DNA of 64,000 nt, taken from positions 89,091 through 153,090 of the forward strand of contig NZ_HG428742.1 in assembly GCF_000380245.2 (NCBI RefSeq). Reading direction: 5' to 3'. Below, piece after piece: positions 48,827 through 59,441 of the stretch. The position numbers were made by a program, and so were the translations under genes. The notes beneath the pieces are model-generated. The model had not been told where the DNA came from. It searched no databases and worked only from the letters and a program-made list of their open reading frames with translations. This stretch comes from Bacillus massiliigorillae (GTDB taxonomy: Bacteria; Bacillota; Bacilli; Bacillales; DSM-1321). The first letter of the stretch is position 1, and each line of letters begins with the position of its first letter.

Positions 48827-49256
48827 AGAAAAGCGCAAGCGCCCTGCTTAGCTCCGTATGTGCTGGAGCCCGCCGACTGAGATAAAGGAAACACGAAGAG
48901 ACGCAAGTCGATTCGATGTTGACTTATCGTAGGGAGGTTGGCGAAGTACACTAGGAGCTGGGTGCTGGAGCTAGACAATAAGAAAAGCGCAAGCGCCCGT
49001 TTTGCGACGTATAGATTGGAGCACTTCGACTGAGATAAAAGAAAAACCGAAATGTGGAGAACGCCCGTTTATCGGTGACAAGCATAAGGCAAGCTGGCTA
49101 GAAGGTCGCTTTTAACCTTCTGGACTGATTGACTTATGACCTCGAGCCGATGGCGTTCGGAACTAGACAACACGAAGAGGCGGTAGCCGATTTGATGTTG
49201 ACTTATCATAGGGAGATGAGCGAAATCTACTAGTCGCTGGGCGCTGGAGCTAGACA
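48827..49256. repeat. Composite dispersed repeat (AAGCGCAAGCGCC family)
   Basis: A GC-richer non-coding block with three linked parts. Part 1 (48827-48976) and part 2 (48977-49169) each open with AATAAGAAAAGCGCAAGCGC. Part 1 ends in GGAGCTAGACA, part 2 in GGAACTAGACA. Part 3 (49170-49256) repeats the last 87 bases of part 1 (CACGAAGAG, GATGTTGACTTATC, TAGGGAG, GCTGGAGCTAGACA) with few changes. Internal inverted repeats such as GCGCAAGCGC are frequent. I recognise this as a family common between genes in Bacillaceae. Short frames in it (60-62 codons) are not genes. Confidence 0.8.
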
Positions 49257-49287
49257 CAGCACAAATTTATATACATTCTTCTCTCTT

Positions 49288-49320
49288 AAAAAAGCCCTAA
49301 AGCTAAGCTTTAGGGCTTCT
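49288..49320 (-). terminator. Terminator of yvlB
   Basis: AAGCCCTAAAGCT pairs perfectly with AGCTTTAGGGCTT around one base, T tract on the minus strand, 20 bases past the yvlB stop. Confidence 0.93.
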
Positions 49321-49339
49321 ATCTCGTTAACTTTATATT

Positions 49340-50431
49340 TTACATTTCTTGTTTAACAGAAATATGACCTGTTTTAGTGTCAGCTGACAGCGTCATTGTT
49401 ACTGGCTGTTCATTTTCAAATTTCAATACTTTTTGAATAACTTCTTTCTTCTCCTCTAATACCTTCATGCCTTGAACATCAACATGCAAACTTCCTAAGT
49501 TAGCACGAACCTCTCCCGATACTGCCACAACACTAGGTACAGTTACATTAATAGAACCCGAAGTCGATTTCACTTGTAAATTTTCAGCTTCATTATTAAA
49601 GTCTTCAACGAAGATACCACCATTAAATGTTTCTAATTCAGCATATTGGAATGCACCCTTCGTTTTAACCGCTCCATTAATAGTTTCACAATTTAGCTTT
49701 GTAATATTCATACCCGTCAATTCAATATTACCGTTCACAGTATCAATTTCAGTATCTGCGCTTGTTAAGTCATTCAAGATAATCTTACCGTTAGCGGTCT
49801 TGATTTTCAGTTTATCCACGGCTAATGCTTCAGCTGAAATGCCTCCATTGAATAAGCGCATACGCATCTTTTCAAACTGTACTTTTGGCAAATATACCTT
49901 GCTGTTTACCTTCATCCACTTCTGTCCAACCATGTAATAGAGCTTCGAATCACGTACATCAAATGTCACTTCTTCGAGTAACATTTTTCTTGCATCCGCC
50001 TCATTTTCTGTGCGATATACTTTTGCTTCACACTCTACTTGAGCACCTTCTTGATCCCAAGCAATCAGCTCGACATTACCATTCGCTACTTCAATATTTA
50101 TATCCTTAGCAGAAGCATCTGGTAAATGGAAGATATGTGTAATATCTGTACTCTTTGAAAAATCAAAGTCTAAATCTTTTACTTTCGTAACTAAATGATC
50201 AACAAAATCCAAAATCATATCTTTTGCAGAAGCAACCTTCTTTTCAGTAGATTGTTGCTCTTTCTCTTCATTTACAACAACAACTGTAGATAATTCATTC
50301 ATCATTTCCGTCTCTTTATCACTCTTTGTTTGATTTTCTTTCTCTAACATTTCTAACAATGTAAGAGCCTCTGTAGCAGTAATTTTTCCCGCTTCAACCA
50401 GATTAAGTATACGTTTTTTCTCTTCGTTCAT
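49340..50431 (-). CDS. yvlB: DUF4097 protein YvlB
   Basis: A 363-residue protein. The N-terminus (about residues 1-35, KKRILNLVEAGKITATEALT, LLEMLEKE) is the helical SHOCT-like segment seen in YvlB. A charged linker follows. From about 110 to the end is a right-handed beta-helix-like DUF4097 region with repeated short strands (LKIKTANGKIILNDL, TEIDTVNGNIELTGM, LNCETINGAVKTKG, AELETFNGGIFVEDF), each with an NG turn. In B. subtilis the yvl genes belong to cell-envelope stress regulons. I start at MNEEKKR, where GGAGG lies 7 bases upstream. yvlA lies 27 bases before this start codon on the same strand. Confidence 0.88.
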   Translation of the reverse strand: MNEEKKRILNLVEAGKITATEALTLLEMLEKENQTKSDKETEMMNELSTVVVVNEEKEQQSTEKKVASAKDMILDFVDHLVTKVKDLDFDFSKSTDITHIFHLPDASAKDINIEVANGNVELIAWDQEGAQVECEAKVYRTENEADARKMLLEEVTFDVRDSKLYYMVGQKWMKVNSKVYLPKVQFEKMRMRLFNGGISAEALAVDKLKIKTANGKIILNDLTSADTEIDTVNGNIELTGMNITKLNCETINGAVKTKGAFQYAELETFNGGIFVEDFNNEAENLQVKSTSGSINVTVPSVVAVSGEVRANLGSLHVDVQGMKVLEEKKEVIQKVLKFENEQPVTMTLSADTKTGHISVKQEM

Positions 50432-50458
50432 TGTAAATCCTCCATTCATAATTAACGA

Positions 50459-50785
50459 TTAGTTGATTAATAACTTGACGCCTCTTATTAAATTCCATAT
50501 AAAAATAATTAAACTAGCAATACCAAAAATAACAAAGGTTGTTAATAATAACACTGGTACATCCGTTGTTTGTGAAAAATCATAAAACGCCGCTAGGATT
50601 ACTACAGGGATAAATAATGCCGGTATTACATGAGATAGCAAGCTTGACTTAGCATGCTTCTTCACAAAAGAATCCTCACTTGCAAAATAAATAATAATCG
50701 GAACTATGAAAGGTGCAAATAGTACGCTGAAATAACAAATCGCTGATAATACTTTATTTGTGTCCAAGCTCCATACACTCCTCAT
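50459..50785 (-). CDS. yvlA: DUF4870 membrane protein YvlA
   Basis: A 108-residue membrane protein with three hydrophobic helices, the second and third separated by a short hydrophilic loop (YDFSQTTD). The pattern TNKVLSAICYFSVLFAPFIVP and DSFVKKHAKSSL is that of the DUF4870 (Tic20-like) family, which includes YvlA. It lies 27 bases upstream of yvlB and probably forms an operon with it. The likely role is in envelope stress, from the neighbour only. Confidence 0.8.
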   Translation of the reverse strand: MRSVWSLDTNKVLSAICYFSVLFAPFIVPIIIYFASEDSFVKKHAKSSLLSHVIPALFIPVVILAAFYDFSQTTDVPVLLLTTFVIFGIASLIIFIWNLIRGVKLLIN

Positions 50786-50999
50786 GTCTTTCTGTTGTTA
50801 CCAAGTATTACGATTCCTTACTGAAAAAGTTTCATTAATTTTTCGAAAGTGATCGAGCGAACACATTTCTAATCTAATAAAATACAAAAGTCGAAGAAAA
50901 TACTACTATAAGGTATACCCAAAAGAAATAATCTTAAGCATCAAAAGCCACTAACAACGATATATGATTCAAGGAGCGATTTTAGAATTCCTCCTAAAT

Positions 51000-51054
51000 C
51001 AAAAAGGCTATTTCAAAAGATATTCACACTAATCTCTTGAAATAGCCCTTTTTT
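51000..51054 (-). terminator. Terminator of the duplicated-domain lipoprotein gene
   Basis: AAAGGCTATTTCAA and TTGAAATAGCCCTTT arms with an internal mismatch and a loop of about 20 bases; T run on the minus strand. Confidence 0.85.
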
Positions 51055-51079
51055 GTAAAAGTTTTAACTAACGATGAAA

Positions 51080-51997
51080 TTAATAATTCGTAACCTCATT
51101 TAATTGAGTATCTACTTTATAGCCTTTTCCCTCTTTATCAACAATTTTATAAGAAATTAATTGATATGATTTAATTTTGGAAACGGGAACTGGATGAACT
51201 CTTTCACCGGATTCACCAAAAGTTTCACCATTCATAATCGTATTATCAATGTTAATTGTATCCACTATATTTTGTCCATCTTCAAATTCAAATTTAACTT
51301 GTGCTAAGAATGACTTAACAGGCATAGATGAATTATTTTTCATTTCATATGAATAGACAACTCCACCAAAAGCATCCACTTCACCTGTTGGCTTTACTTC
51401 GATAGTAAAGTCATTTAACTTAAATGGAGGGTTATTTACAACTTCTACTGATTGTTCCCACGTTTTCTCAATGCTTTTTAGTTTAGGATCAGCTTCATAA
51501 TATGTACCTTTAGTATCTATAATTTTATATTTCAATAGTTGATAAGATTTAATCTTCGAAACTGGCTTAGGATATATTTTTAATCCAGGTCTATTCAAAG
51601 AATCCCCTTTCATTAAGGTATTCGCAATGGTTAAAGATTTAACCTCACTTTGTCCATCTTCGAATTCAATTTTAACATCTGCATATAAAGTTTTAACTGG
51701 TATAGATGAATTATTTGTAACTTTATAAGAATAAGCTACGCCACCAGCACTATCAATTTCTCCTGTCGGTATCACTTCTATTTTAAAATCATCTAATTTA
51801 AAAGGTATCTTTTCCGTTTTTTCTTGTTGCTGATTTTCCTTCTCTTGATCCATATTTCCTTCTGCTTTCTTTTCATTCGAAACCTCTACTTTTTCACCAG
51901 AACTCTTATCGCTTTTTTCTTCAGTCGAGGAAGAACTACATCCATTTATTATTAATAATGAAATAGTAATAAAAACTAAAAAACTAAATTTTTTCAT
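51080..51997 (-). CDS. Lipoprotein with two tandem copies of one domain
   Basis: A 305-residue lipoprotein. The signal peptide ends in the lipobox IINGC (Cys near 20), followed by a Ser- and Lys/Glu-rich linker to about residue 65. Then the same domain occurs twice, at about 67-180 and 192-303: PFKLDDFKIEVIPTGEID / PFKLNDFTIEVKPTGEVD, then AYSYKVTNNSSIPVKTLYADVKIEFEDGQ / VYSYEMKNNSSMPVKSFLAQ..., ending in PVSKIKSYQLLKYKIID / PVSKIKSYQLISYKIVD. It looks like a beta-rich fold with an NNSS turn. I do not recognise the family. Own terminator; the start codon has a GGAGAGG box. Confidence 0.75.
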   Translation of the reverse strand: MKKFSFLVFITISLLIINGCSSSSTEEKSDKSSGEKVEVSNEKKAEGNMDQEKENQQQEKTEKIPFKLDDFKIEVIPTGEIDSAGGVAYSYKVTNNSSIPVKTLYADVKIEFEDGQSEVKSLTIANTLMKGDSLNRPGLKIYPKPVSKIKSYQLLKYKIIDTKGTYYEADPKLKSIEKTWEQSVEVVNNPPFKLNDFTIEVKPTGEVDAFGGVVYSYEMKNNSSMPVKSFLAQVKFEFEDGQNIVDTINIDNTIMNGETFGESGERVHPVPVSKIKSYQLISYKIVDKEGKGYKVDTQLNEVTNY

Positions 51998-52093
51998 TTT
52001 AAAAATCTCCTCTCCTTATTGAAAATCTTATACATATATTATAACAAATATTCAGAATAATATCTGTGAATCATTATTTTGAAATAACAAAAG

Positions 52094-52130
52094 AAGCCCG
52101 ATAAGATAGTCAAACCATCTTATCGGGCTT
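52094..52130 (-). terminator. Terminator of uvrBA
   Basis: AAGCCCGATAAGAT pairs perfectly (14 bp) with ATCTTATCGGGCTT around a 9-base loop; T-rich on the minus strand, 18 bases past the uvrA stop. Confidence 0.92.
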
Positions 52131-52147
52131 TCTCCATTTAATATCTA

Positions 52148-55015
52148 TTATACGTTCGCTTTCTCTTGGATAAGCTCCTTCATTCGTGCACGATCTCGTT
52201 CTAAAATTGGTTTTAAATATTTGGCCGTATGGGATTCCTTCACTTCGGTTATTTCCTCTGGTGCTCCAGTTGCAATAATCATTCCGCCTTTCGCTCCACC
52301 CTCAGGTCCTAAATCGATAATATAATCCGCAGCTTTAATGACATCTAAATTATGTTCAATAACAAGTACGGTGTCACCATTTTCAACTAATCGTTGGAGA
52401 ACAACCAGTAGTCTTGATATATCATCCACATGTAATCCAGTTGTCGGTTCATCAAGAATATACAGTGAACGGCCCGTTGATCGACGATGTAGTTCAGCGG
52501 CAAGCTTCACGCGCTGCGCTTCTCCACCTGATAAAGTTGTCGCAGGCTGTCCTAATGTAATATAACCTAAACCAACATCTTGAAGCGTTTGTAGCTTGCG
52601 AGCAATCTTAGGAATGTTTTCAAAGAATACTACTGAATCTTCTACTGTCATTTCTAAAATATCAGCAATGTTTTTCCCTTTGTATTTCACTTCTAACGTT
52701 TCACGATTATAACGTTTACCATGGCATACTTCACACGGAACATATACATCTGGCAGGAAGTGCATTTCAATTTTAATAATTCCATCACCACGGCATGCTT
52801 CACAACGACCGCCTTTCACATTGAAACTAAAGCGTCCTTTCTTATAACCTCTTACCTTCGCTTCGTTCGTCGAAGCAAATACATCACGAATATCATCAAA
52901 CACACTCGTATATGTAGCTGGGTTTGATCGTGGCGTTCGTCCAATCGGGGATTGATCAATATCAATTACTTTATCTAAATGCTCAATACCCAAGATTTCC
53001 TTATGTTGACCAGGTTTAATTTTCGCACGGTTTAATTTCTGTGCAAGTGATTTATGAAGAATTTCATTAATTAATGTACTCTTTCCTGAACCGGAAACAC
53101 CCGTTACAGAAACAAACATCCCTAATGGAATTTTGACATTAACATTCTTTAAATTATTCTCTTTCGCACCTTTAATTTCAAGATAACGCCCATCACCTTG
53201 ACGACGCTCAAGCGGTAACGGAATAAATTTCTTCCCTGATAGATATTGCCCTGTTAATGAGTTAGAATCATTCATCACCTCTTGCGGTGTACCTTGTGAA
53301 ATGATCATACCTCCATGGACACCTGCTCCAGGTCCAACATCAATTAAATAATCGGCTGCAAGCATTGTATCTTCGTCATGCTCAACAACAATTAACGTAT
53401 TCCCGATATCACGCATATTTTGTAACGTGCCAATTAAGCGATCATTATCTCGTTGATGCAATCCAATTGATGGCTCATCTAATATATAAAGTACACCTGT
53501 TAATCGCGAACCAATTTGCGTAGCCAAACGAATACGCTGTGCTTCTCCACCAGATAATGTCCCTGCAGCTCGATGCAACGTTAAATATTCCAATCCTACA
53601 TTAGCAAGAAAACCTAATCGTTCCTTAATTTCTCGTAAAATTAACGTAGCAATCTTCAATTCTTTCTCCGTTAAATCTAAAGCATTGAAAACTTCCAATG
53701 CATCTTCAATGGATAGTGAAGTGATTTTCCCGATATGCTTGCCATTAATTAAGACAGCTAATGCCTCTTTCTTCAAACGATATCCTTTACAAGTAGGACA
53801 TCTATGTTCCGCCATGTACTTCTCCATTTGTTCACGAACGTAATCGGAAGAAGTATCTTTAAAGCGACGCTCTACATTACGAATGACACCTTCAAATTCA
53901 ATATTTCCTTCACGCACTTGCCCGAAATCATTTTCATAGCGGAAATAGATTTGATCCTTTCCTGAACCATACAGAATTTTATCCATTAAGTTCTCTGGGA
54001 TATCTTTAACAGGTGTATCCATATCGACTCCATAATGAGTTGCAACTGCTTCAAGTAATTGTGGATAATATTGTGAGCTTACAGATTCCCATGGAGCTAT
54101 TGCATTTTCTCGTAAGCTTAGGTTTTTATCAGGTATAACTAAATCAAGATCCACTTCTAGCTTAGAACCTAAACCATCACAGCTTGGGCAAGCTCCAAAT
54201 GGACTATTGAAAGAAAACATACGTGGTTCAAGGTCTTCAACAGAGAAACCACATAATGGACAGGCATGGTGCTCACTGAATAACAATTCTTCCTCACCAA
54301 TCACATCAATAATGACTTTACCTTCCCCTAGCTTCAAAGCACTTTCAAGTGAATCAGCCAGTCGAGCCTCCACACCTTCTTTAATTACAATACGGTCAAT
54401 AATGACTTCAATATCATGCTTCTTATTCTTCTCTAGTTCAATTTCATCGCCAACATCATACATATCTCCATCGACACGCACACGCACATAGCCTTGTTTC
54501 TTAATATCGTCGAATACTTTCACATGCGTGCCCTTTCGACCAGAAACAACAGGAGCTAATACTTGTAATTTCGTACGCTCTGGATATTCCATAATGCGGT
54601 CTACCATTTGTTCAATTGTCTGAGAAGATATTTCGATATTATGATTTGGACACGTTGGTCGTCCAACACGTGCATACAAAAGTCGTAAATAATCATAAAT
54701 TTCCGTTACTGTACCGACAGTTGATCGGGGATTACGACTTGTTGTTTTTTGATCGATGGAAATAGCCGGAGATAATCCTTCAATTGTGTCTACATCCGGC
54801 TTATCCATCTGCCCAAGAAATTGTCGTGCATAAGCAGACAATGATTCTACATATCGTCTTTGTCCTTCCGCGTAAATCGTATCAAATGCTAATGATGATT
54901 TACCTGAACCTGATAAGCCAGTTAAAACAACTAGCTTATCACGTGGGATGGTGACATCAATATTTTTTAAATTATGGACTCTTGCTCCTTTTATTTCGAT
55001 TTTATCCATTACCAT
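52148..55015 (-). CDS. uvrA: Excinuclease ABC subunit A
   Basis: A 955-residue ABC-type damage sensor. It has two nucleotide domains: Walker [17 protein letters not shown] (about 33) with signature [16 protein letters not shown], and [16 protein letters not shown] (about 640) with [15 protein letters not shown]. Zinc fingers are visible as [16 protein letters not shown]...CPSC and CEACRGDG...CEVCHG. The UvrB-interacting and DNA-binding parts lie between the first Walker A and its signature. It follows uvrB by 10 bases and is under the same LexA-type promoter. MVMDKIE allows a start at residue 1 or 3; spacing from GAAGGGTG favours residue 1. Confidence 0.98.
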   Translation of the reverse strand: MVMDKIEIKGARVHNLKNIDVTIPRDKLVVLTGLSGSGKSSLAFDTIYAEGQRRYVESLSAYARQFLGQMDKPDVDTIEGLSPAISIDQKTTSRNPRSTVGTVTEIYDYLRLLYARVGRPTCPNHNIEISSQTIEQMVDRIMEYPERTKLQVLAPVVSGRKGTHVKVFDDIKKQGYVRVRVDGDMYDVGDEIELEKNKKHDIEVIIDRIVIKEGVEARLADSLESALKLGEGKVIIDVIGEEELLFSEHHACPLCGFSVEDLEPRMFSFNSPFGACPSCDGLGSKLEVDLDLVIPDKNLSLRENAIAPWESVSSQYYPQLLEAVATHYGVDMDTPVKDIPENLMDKILYGSGKDQIYFRYENDFGQVREGNIEFEGVIRNVERRFKDTSSDYVREQMEKYMAEHRCPTCKGYRLKKEALAVLINGKHIGKITSLSIEDALEVFNALDLTEKELKIATLILREIKERLGFLANVGLEYLTLHRAAGTLSGGEAQRIRLATQIGSRLTGVLYILDEPSIGLHQRDNDRLIGTLQNMRDIGNTLIVVEHDEDTMLAADYLIDVGPGAGVHGGMIISQGTPQEVMNDSNSLTGQYLSGKKFIPLPLERRQGDGRYLEIKGAKENNLKNVNVKIPLGMFVSVTGVSGSGKSTLINEILHKSLAQKLNRAKIKPGQHKEILGIEHLDKVIDIDQSPIGRTPRSNPATYTSVFDDIRDVFASTNEAKVRGYKKGRFSFNVKGGRCEACRGDGIIKIEMHFLPDVYVPCEVCHGKRYNRETLEVKYKGKNIADILEMTVEDSVVFFENIPKIARKLQTLQDVGLGYITLGQPATTLSGGEAQRVKLAAELHRRSTGRSLYILDEPTTGLHVDDISRLLVVLQRLVENGDTVLVIEHNLDVIKAADYIIDLGPEGGAKGGMIIATGAPEEITEVKESHTAKYLKPILERDRARMKELIQEKANV

Positions 55016-55025
55016 TTTTTATTCG

Positions 55026-57002
55026 TCACCCTTCCGATTTCAACTCTAAAATAAGATCTCGTAATTCAGCAGCACGCTCGAAGTTTAACGCCTTCGCTGC
55101 TTCTTTCATTTCTTTTTCCATCTCTACGATGACCTTTTCTCGTTCTTTTTTCGTTAATTTATCTAGTTTAACAGTAGCTTCATACTTGTCTTGGTCTTCT
55201 GCAACCTGTGTAGCTCGAATTGCTTCTCGTATATCTTTCTGAATCGTCGTCGGTACGATGCCATGCTTTTCATTATATGCTTCTTGAATCGCTCGACGTC
55301 GTTTTGTTTCCGTAATGGCAATATTCATGGAGTTTGTTATTTTATCTGCATACATAATAACGTGACCATGGGCATTTCGGGCCGCACGACCAATCGTTTG
55401 AATTAGTGATCGCTCAGAACGAAGGAAACCTTCCTTATCTGCATCTAAAATAGCTATCAATGATACTTCTGGTATATCTAAACCTTCTCGCAATAAGTTA
55501 ATACCGACTAAAACATCATATTTACCAAGTCGTAAATCACGAATAATATCAATACGTTCTAATGTTTTCACTTCAGAATGCAAATATTGTACTTTAATTC
55601 CTATTTCCTTGAGATAGTCTGTTAAATCCTCAGACATTTTCTTCGTTAAGGTAGTGATAAGTACACGTTCATTTTTCTTAATACAATCTTGAATTTCACC
55701 AATTAAATCATCAATTTGGCCTTGAATTGGGCGAATTTCAATAGGTGGATCAAGCAAGCCAGTTGGACGAATGATTTGCTCAACCATTTCTGGACAATGT
55801 TCAAGCTCATATGGTCCAGGCGTAGCTGATACAAAGATTGCTTGGTGAACCTTCTCACTAAATTCAGCGAATTGTAACGGTCGATTATCCTTTGCTGAAG
55901 GTAAGCGGAAGCCATGGTCTACCAATACTTGCTTACGAGCTTGGTCTCCGTTAAACATCCCTCTTACTTGCGGCAACGTTACGTGAGACTCATCCACAAC
56001 AAGTAAAAAATCCTCTGGAAAGTAATCTAATAGCGTATATGGTGTTGAGCCCGGTGGACGCAACGTTAAATGTCGCGAGTAATTTTCAATTCCTGAACAG
56101 AATCCCATTTCCCGCATCATTTCTAAATCATAACGTGTTCTTTGCTCTAAGCGCTGTGCTTCAAGTAATTTACCATTCTCTCTAAAAACAGCGAGCTGCT
56201 CTTCTAGTTCTTTTTCAATATTTTCAATCGCAACCTTCATCTTTTCTTCACGAGTTACGAAGTGAGATGCTGGAAAAATCGCTACATGTTCACGTTCAGC
56301 TAACACTTCACCTGTTAATGCATCAACTTCTCTAATTCTGTCAATCTCATCTCCAAAGAATTCAATACGAATACACTGTTCGTCTCTTGATGCAGGAAAG
56401 ATTTCCACAACATCACCGCGGACACGGAATGTTCCACGTTTGAAATCAATATCATTTCGTTCATATTGAACATCAACAAGTCTTCGCAATAACGCATTTC
56501 GCTCAATTTCCATTCCCGTACGTAGCGATACTACTAACTCACTATATTCTTCTGGCGAACCTAAACCATAAATACATGACACACTAGCAATAATAATGAC
56601 ATCCTGTCTTTCAAAAAGAGAGGATGTAGCTGAATGTCGTAATTTATCAATCTCATCATTAATCGATGCATCTTTCTCAATAAATGTATCTGTTTGCGGT
56701 ACATATGCTTCTGGTTGATAATAATCGTAATAACTTACAAAGTATTCAACTGCATTATTAGGAAAGAACTCCTTAAACTCACTATATAATTGACCCGCAA
56801 GTGTTTTATTATGAGCAATAACAAGCGTAGGCTTATTTATTTCCTTAATCACATTCGAAACTGTAAATGTTTTCCCCGTTCCTGTTGCACCTAGTAGCGT
56901 CTGATACCTTTTACCTGATTGAATACCTTCTACTAGTTTATGAATTGCCTGAGGCTGATCTCCTTGAGGAGAATATTTAGATACTAATTGAAACTCATTC
57001 AT
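55026..57002 (-). CDS. uvrB: Excinuclease ABC subunit B
   Basis: A 658-residue helicase-fold protein that verifies lesions and recruits UvrC. It has [17 protein letters not shown] (Walker A, about residues 38-54), the beta-hairpin [20 protein letters not shown] (about 92-111) that threads between DNA strands, DESH near 338, the helicase motif [12 protein letters not shown], and the terminal UVR motif [20 protein letters not shown]. The ATG follows an AGGGGG box; a TTG one codon upstream is in frame but less suited. It is the first gene of uvrB-uvrA and lies downstream of csbA. Confidence 0.98.
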   Translation of the reverse strand: MNEFQLVSKYSPQGDQPQAIHKLVEGIQSGKRYQTLLGATGTGKTFTVSNVIKEINKPTLVIAHNKTLAGQLYSEFKEFFPNNAVEYFVSYYDYYQPEAYVPQTDTFIEKDASINDEIDKLRHSATSSLFERQDVIIIASVSCIYGLGSPEEYSELVVSLRTGMEIERNALLRRLVDVQYERNDIDFKRGTFRVRGDVVEIFPASRDEQCIRIEFFGDEIDRIREVDALTGEVLAEREHVAIFPASHFVTREEKMKVAIENIEKELEEQLAVFRENGKLLEAQRLEQRTRYDLEMMREMGFCSGIENYSRHLTLRPPGSTPYTLLDYFPEDFLLVVDESHVTLPQVRGMFNGDQARKQVLVDHGFRLPSAKDNRPLQFAEFSEKVHQAIFVSATPGPYELEHCPEMVEQIIRPTGLLDPPIEIRPIQGQIDDLIGEIQDCIKKNERVLITTLTKKMSEDLTDYLKEIGIKVQYLHSEVKTLERIDIIRDLRLGKYDVLVGINLLREGLDIPEVSLIAILDADKEGFLRSERSLIQTIGRAARNAHGHVIMYADKITNSMNIAITETKRRRAIQEAYNEKHGIVPTTIQKDIREAIRATQVAEDQDKYEATVKLDKLTKKEREKVIVEMEKEMKEAAKALNFERAAELRDLILELKSEG

Positions 57003-57056
57003 CAAGTTTGCCCCCTACTTCATATTACTTATTTTCATCTTGTACGAACTAACGAA

Positions 57057-57117
57057 TATATAGACATTTTACCACAAACATTTCAATACTAACCACTCAA
57101 AACCGAACATTCATTCG
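57057..57117 (-). promoter_or_regulatory. uvrB promoter with LexA (SOS) box
   Basis: TTGAAA at 57081-57086 and TATATA at 57057-57062, spacing 18. At 57104-57117 is CGAATGAATGTTCG on the minus strand, 13 of 14 matches to the Bacillus SOS box CGAAC-N4-GTTCG, 17 bases upstream of the -35. LexA control of uvrBA is known in relatives. Confidence 0.65.
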
Positions 57118-57188
57118 ATTAAGAGACTCATTTATTTTTTCAACTGTTCTGTTTCTAACAAAACTTTCATACAAAAACAAAAACACCC

Positions 57189-57425
57189 TTAATGGGTGCT
57201 TCGATGTGACTTAACCTTTATATATCTAATAGATAACCATAAACCGAATGTTAACGAACAGGCATCTATAATGATTAACAACCATGTGTGAGTATAGCCT
57301 GCATATGCAGATGCAGCTATAAGTGCAACTGTTAGAGTTAAACCTACGAAATGATTATAGGTGACCCTAGTAAAAACGTAGACCATAAGTGCTGGCAAAA
57401 ACATTGCAGCTAATATCCAGCCCAT
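57189..57425 (-). CDS. csbA: Membrane protein CsbA (DUF2198)
   Basis: A 78-residue membrane protein with about three hydrophobic segments (LAAMFLPALMVYVFTRV, FVGLTLTVALIAASAYAG, WLLIIIDACSLTFGLWLS). The GWILAAMFLPALMVY opening and the position just upstream of uvrBA match CsbA, a sigma-B-controlled gene in B. subtilis. I see no clear sigma-B promoter here; an extended -10-like TGCTACAAT lies about 60 bases upstream. Function unknown. Confidence 0.9.
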   Translation of the reverse strand: MGWILAAMFLPALMVYVFTRVTYNHFVGLTLTVALIAASAYAGYTHTWLLIIIDACSLTFGLWLSIRYIKVKSHRSTH

Positions 57426-57526
57426 CTTCTCCTCAGCTCCTTACTAAACTTCATACAAAAATAAGATGTGTTCACATTGTAGCATATTTATCCAAATTCT
57501 ATCTATGAGATACTTCTATGATTTGC

Positions 57527-58762
57527 CTACTTCGGAAAAAAGGCTTTAAACATTGTCCCTTTGCCTTCTTCACTTACTACTCTTAGTCTTCCATTATGTT
57601 GCTCGACAATCCATTTAGCAATAGATAAACCTAGACCCGTACCAACTGATTTAGATCGGGTTTTTTCACCTTGATAAAAGCGATCAAAAACATAAGGTAA
57701 ATCATTTTTATTAATACCCATACCATTATCACTAACAATAATTTCGAAACCATTCGAAAGCTTCTTACTCTGAACAATAATTTCTCCGTTTTCTTCCGTA
57801 AACTTTAACGAATTATCCAATAAAATAACTAGGAGCTGATGAATACGTTCCGAATCACCTTTCATAATGATTTCAGAATCGCTTTTCATAACGAGCTTTT
57901 TCCCTTGAAACTCCGCTATTTCAACATAATTGTCTACAACCTCACGTAACACATCTGTTAGTACGAAAGACTCTTTCTTTATGTCTACCCGCCTTGAATC
58001 CGCTCTAGCCAATAATAATAAATTGCTGACTAGCTTTGTTAACCTTCGACATTCTTTCGATATAACCGAAATATCTAATGCCTTATCTTCAATAGTGTCT
58101 GATGGTGAACGAAGTAATAAATCGGCTCGCGACTGAATAACTGCTAACGGAGTACGTAATTCATGAGATGCATCCGAAACAAATTGCTGCTGCTTGTTCC
58201 AAGCTTCTCGAATCGGTACAAGTGCTACACCTGCCAAATATAAGCCAGCTACAATGGATAAAAAACCACCAATAATTGTTCCCATCGTAAGTAACGTTCC
58301 AATCCGATGAAGCATCTCTTGTTCAGAATTTACATTTCGTAGTAACTGAACCGTTATATCGCCATATTTCGTCGTAAACTTAGATGATATGGATCGGAAA
58401 TGATAGCCTTGAGCTTCTTTTTCTTCGATTTTATGCAATCGATCAGGTTTAAAGAGCTCTTTATTTGAGCTAAACAATGCCGATTCTTGATTTATTTCAA
58501 TCATAGCACCTTTCTCATCCCAAAGAATCACATTAACACGTGGATCTTGAATGAAAGTCGGCTTCGAAAGTGATGCTTCCAATTGAATATAGCCATTCTT
58601 CTTATACTCATCTAACAGTGTCTCTAAATCATCGTCTAAATCGCTATATAATAAAACTTGCATGTAAGAATATACAGCAAATGCAATAGCGCCAATAATC
58701 AAAATTAAGATGATGGAATTTTGCATCGCTAGTCGAATACGAGTCTTTTGAAACATCACCAT
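57527..58762 (-). CDS. Sensor histidine kinase
   Basis: A 411-residue membrane kinase. Transmembrane helices at about 12-32 and 160-182 enclose an extracellular sensor of about 125 residues with no Cys. A short HAMP-like linker is followed by HisKA with QQFVSDASHELRTPLAVIQS (phospho-His near residue 201), then N box LLDNSLKFTEENGEI, DNGMGINKNDLPYVFDRFYQG and GTGLGLSIAKWIVEQHNGRL. The type is the EnvZ/CutS-like OmpR-partner family. It lies 7 bases behind the response regulator. The signal is unknown. Confidence 0.94.
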   Translation of the reverse strand: MVMFQKTRIRLAMQNSIILILIIGAIAFAVYSYMQVLLYSDLDDDLETLLDEYKKNGYIQLEASLSKPTFIQDPRVNVILWDEKGAMIEINQESALFSSNKELFKPDRLHKIEEKEAQGYHFRSISSKFTTKYGDITVQLLRNVNSEQEMLHRIGTLLTMGTIIGGFLSIVAGLYLAGVALVPIREAWNKQQQFVSDASHELRTPLAVIQSRADLLLRSPSDTIEDKALDISVISKECRRLTKLVSNLLLLARADSRRVDIKKESFVLTDVLREVVDNYVEIAEFQGKKLVMKSDSEIIMKGDSERIHQLLVILLDNSLKFTEENGEIIVQSKKLSNGFEIIVSDNGMGINKNDLPYVFDRFYQGEKTRSKSVGTGLGLSIAKWIVEQHNGRLRVVSEEGKGTMFKAFFPK

Positions 58763-58769
58763 TCATCTC

Positions 58770-59441
58770 CTATTCTTTCGACAGCATATAACCAATACCT
58801 CGTACCGTTTTAATATCTTTATCATAACCAAATGGTTCTAGCTTCTTCCTTAATTGATGAGTGAACACTTCCACCACTCCAATAGTCGTATCCGAATCAT
58901 ATCCCCAAATACGATCGTAAATCTGTTCTCTCGTTAAAATGGACCCAACATTCCCAATAAAAAACTCCAATAAGTCATATTGCTTTAATGTAAGCTTAAC
59001 GTTTGACCCATCAATTAATACATCATTTTCCTTACCATGAAGTTCAATTCCTTTATAACGAATCGTTTGTTCATTCGTAAATCGTCCACTTCTTCTCAAT
59101 AACGCACGCAATCTTGCTTCTAACTCAGGTGCTTGAAACGGCTTCACTAAATAATCATCGCCACCTAAATCTAGGCCTTTCACACGATCTTCAAGGGAAT
59201 CACGAGCTGTTAAAAACATTACTGGCGTTTCAATATTTTCTTCTCGTAATTTTTTTAAAATTTGAAAACCATCCAATCCAGGCAACATGACATCAAGAAT
59301 AATAGCGTCATAAATATTTTGCTGCGCAAGAAAATAGCCTTCTTCTCCATTTGAAGCAATATCTACCGTAAAATTTTTTTCTAATATTGATTTTATAGAT
59401 TGCAGCAGAGATACATGGTCTTCTACTACTAATACTCTCAT
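58770..59441 (-). CDS. OmpR-family response regulator
   Basis: A 223-residue regulator. The receiver has the acidic pair in VLVVEDHVSLL, the phosphoacceptor Asp50 in AIILDVMLPG, Thr/Ser in VMFLTARDS and Lys in YLVKPF. The DNA-binding winged helix at about 130-220 has LTLKQYDLLEFFIGNVGSIL, TREQIYDRIWGYD and VFTHQLRKKLE. I start at MRVLVVE, with AGGTGGGAG spaced 8 bases away. The kinase gene follows. The start-proximal region has two TTYCTTAAA direct repeats 20 bases apart that could be its binding site. Confidence 0.95.
   Translation of the reverse strand: MRVLVVEDHVSLLQSIKSILEKNFTVDIASNGEEGYFLAQQNIYDAIILDVMLPGLDGFQILKKLREENIETPVMFLTARDSLEDRVKGLDLGGDDYLVKPFQAPELEARLRALLRRSGRFTNEQTIRYKGIELHGKENDVLIDGSNVKLTLKQYDLLEFFIGNVGSILTREQIYDRIWGYDSDTTIGVVEVFTHQLRKKLEPFGYDKDIKTVRGIGYMLSKE

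Noticed and set aside
48816..49260. Short genes in the GC-rich block (60 and 62 codons)
   Set aside because: They lie within a composite repeat and have no ribosome-binding sites.
57426..57526. Sigma-B promoter for csbA
   Set aside because: Known in B. subtilis, but no GTTT...GGGTA pair could be found here.
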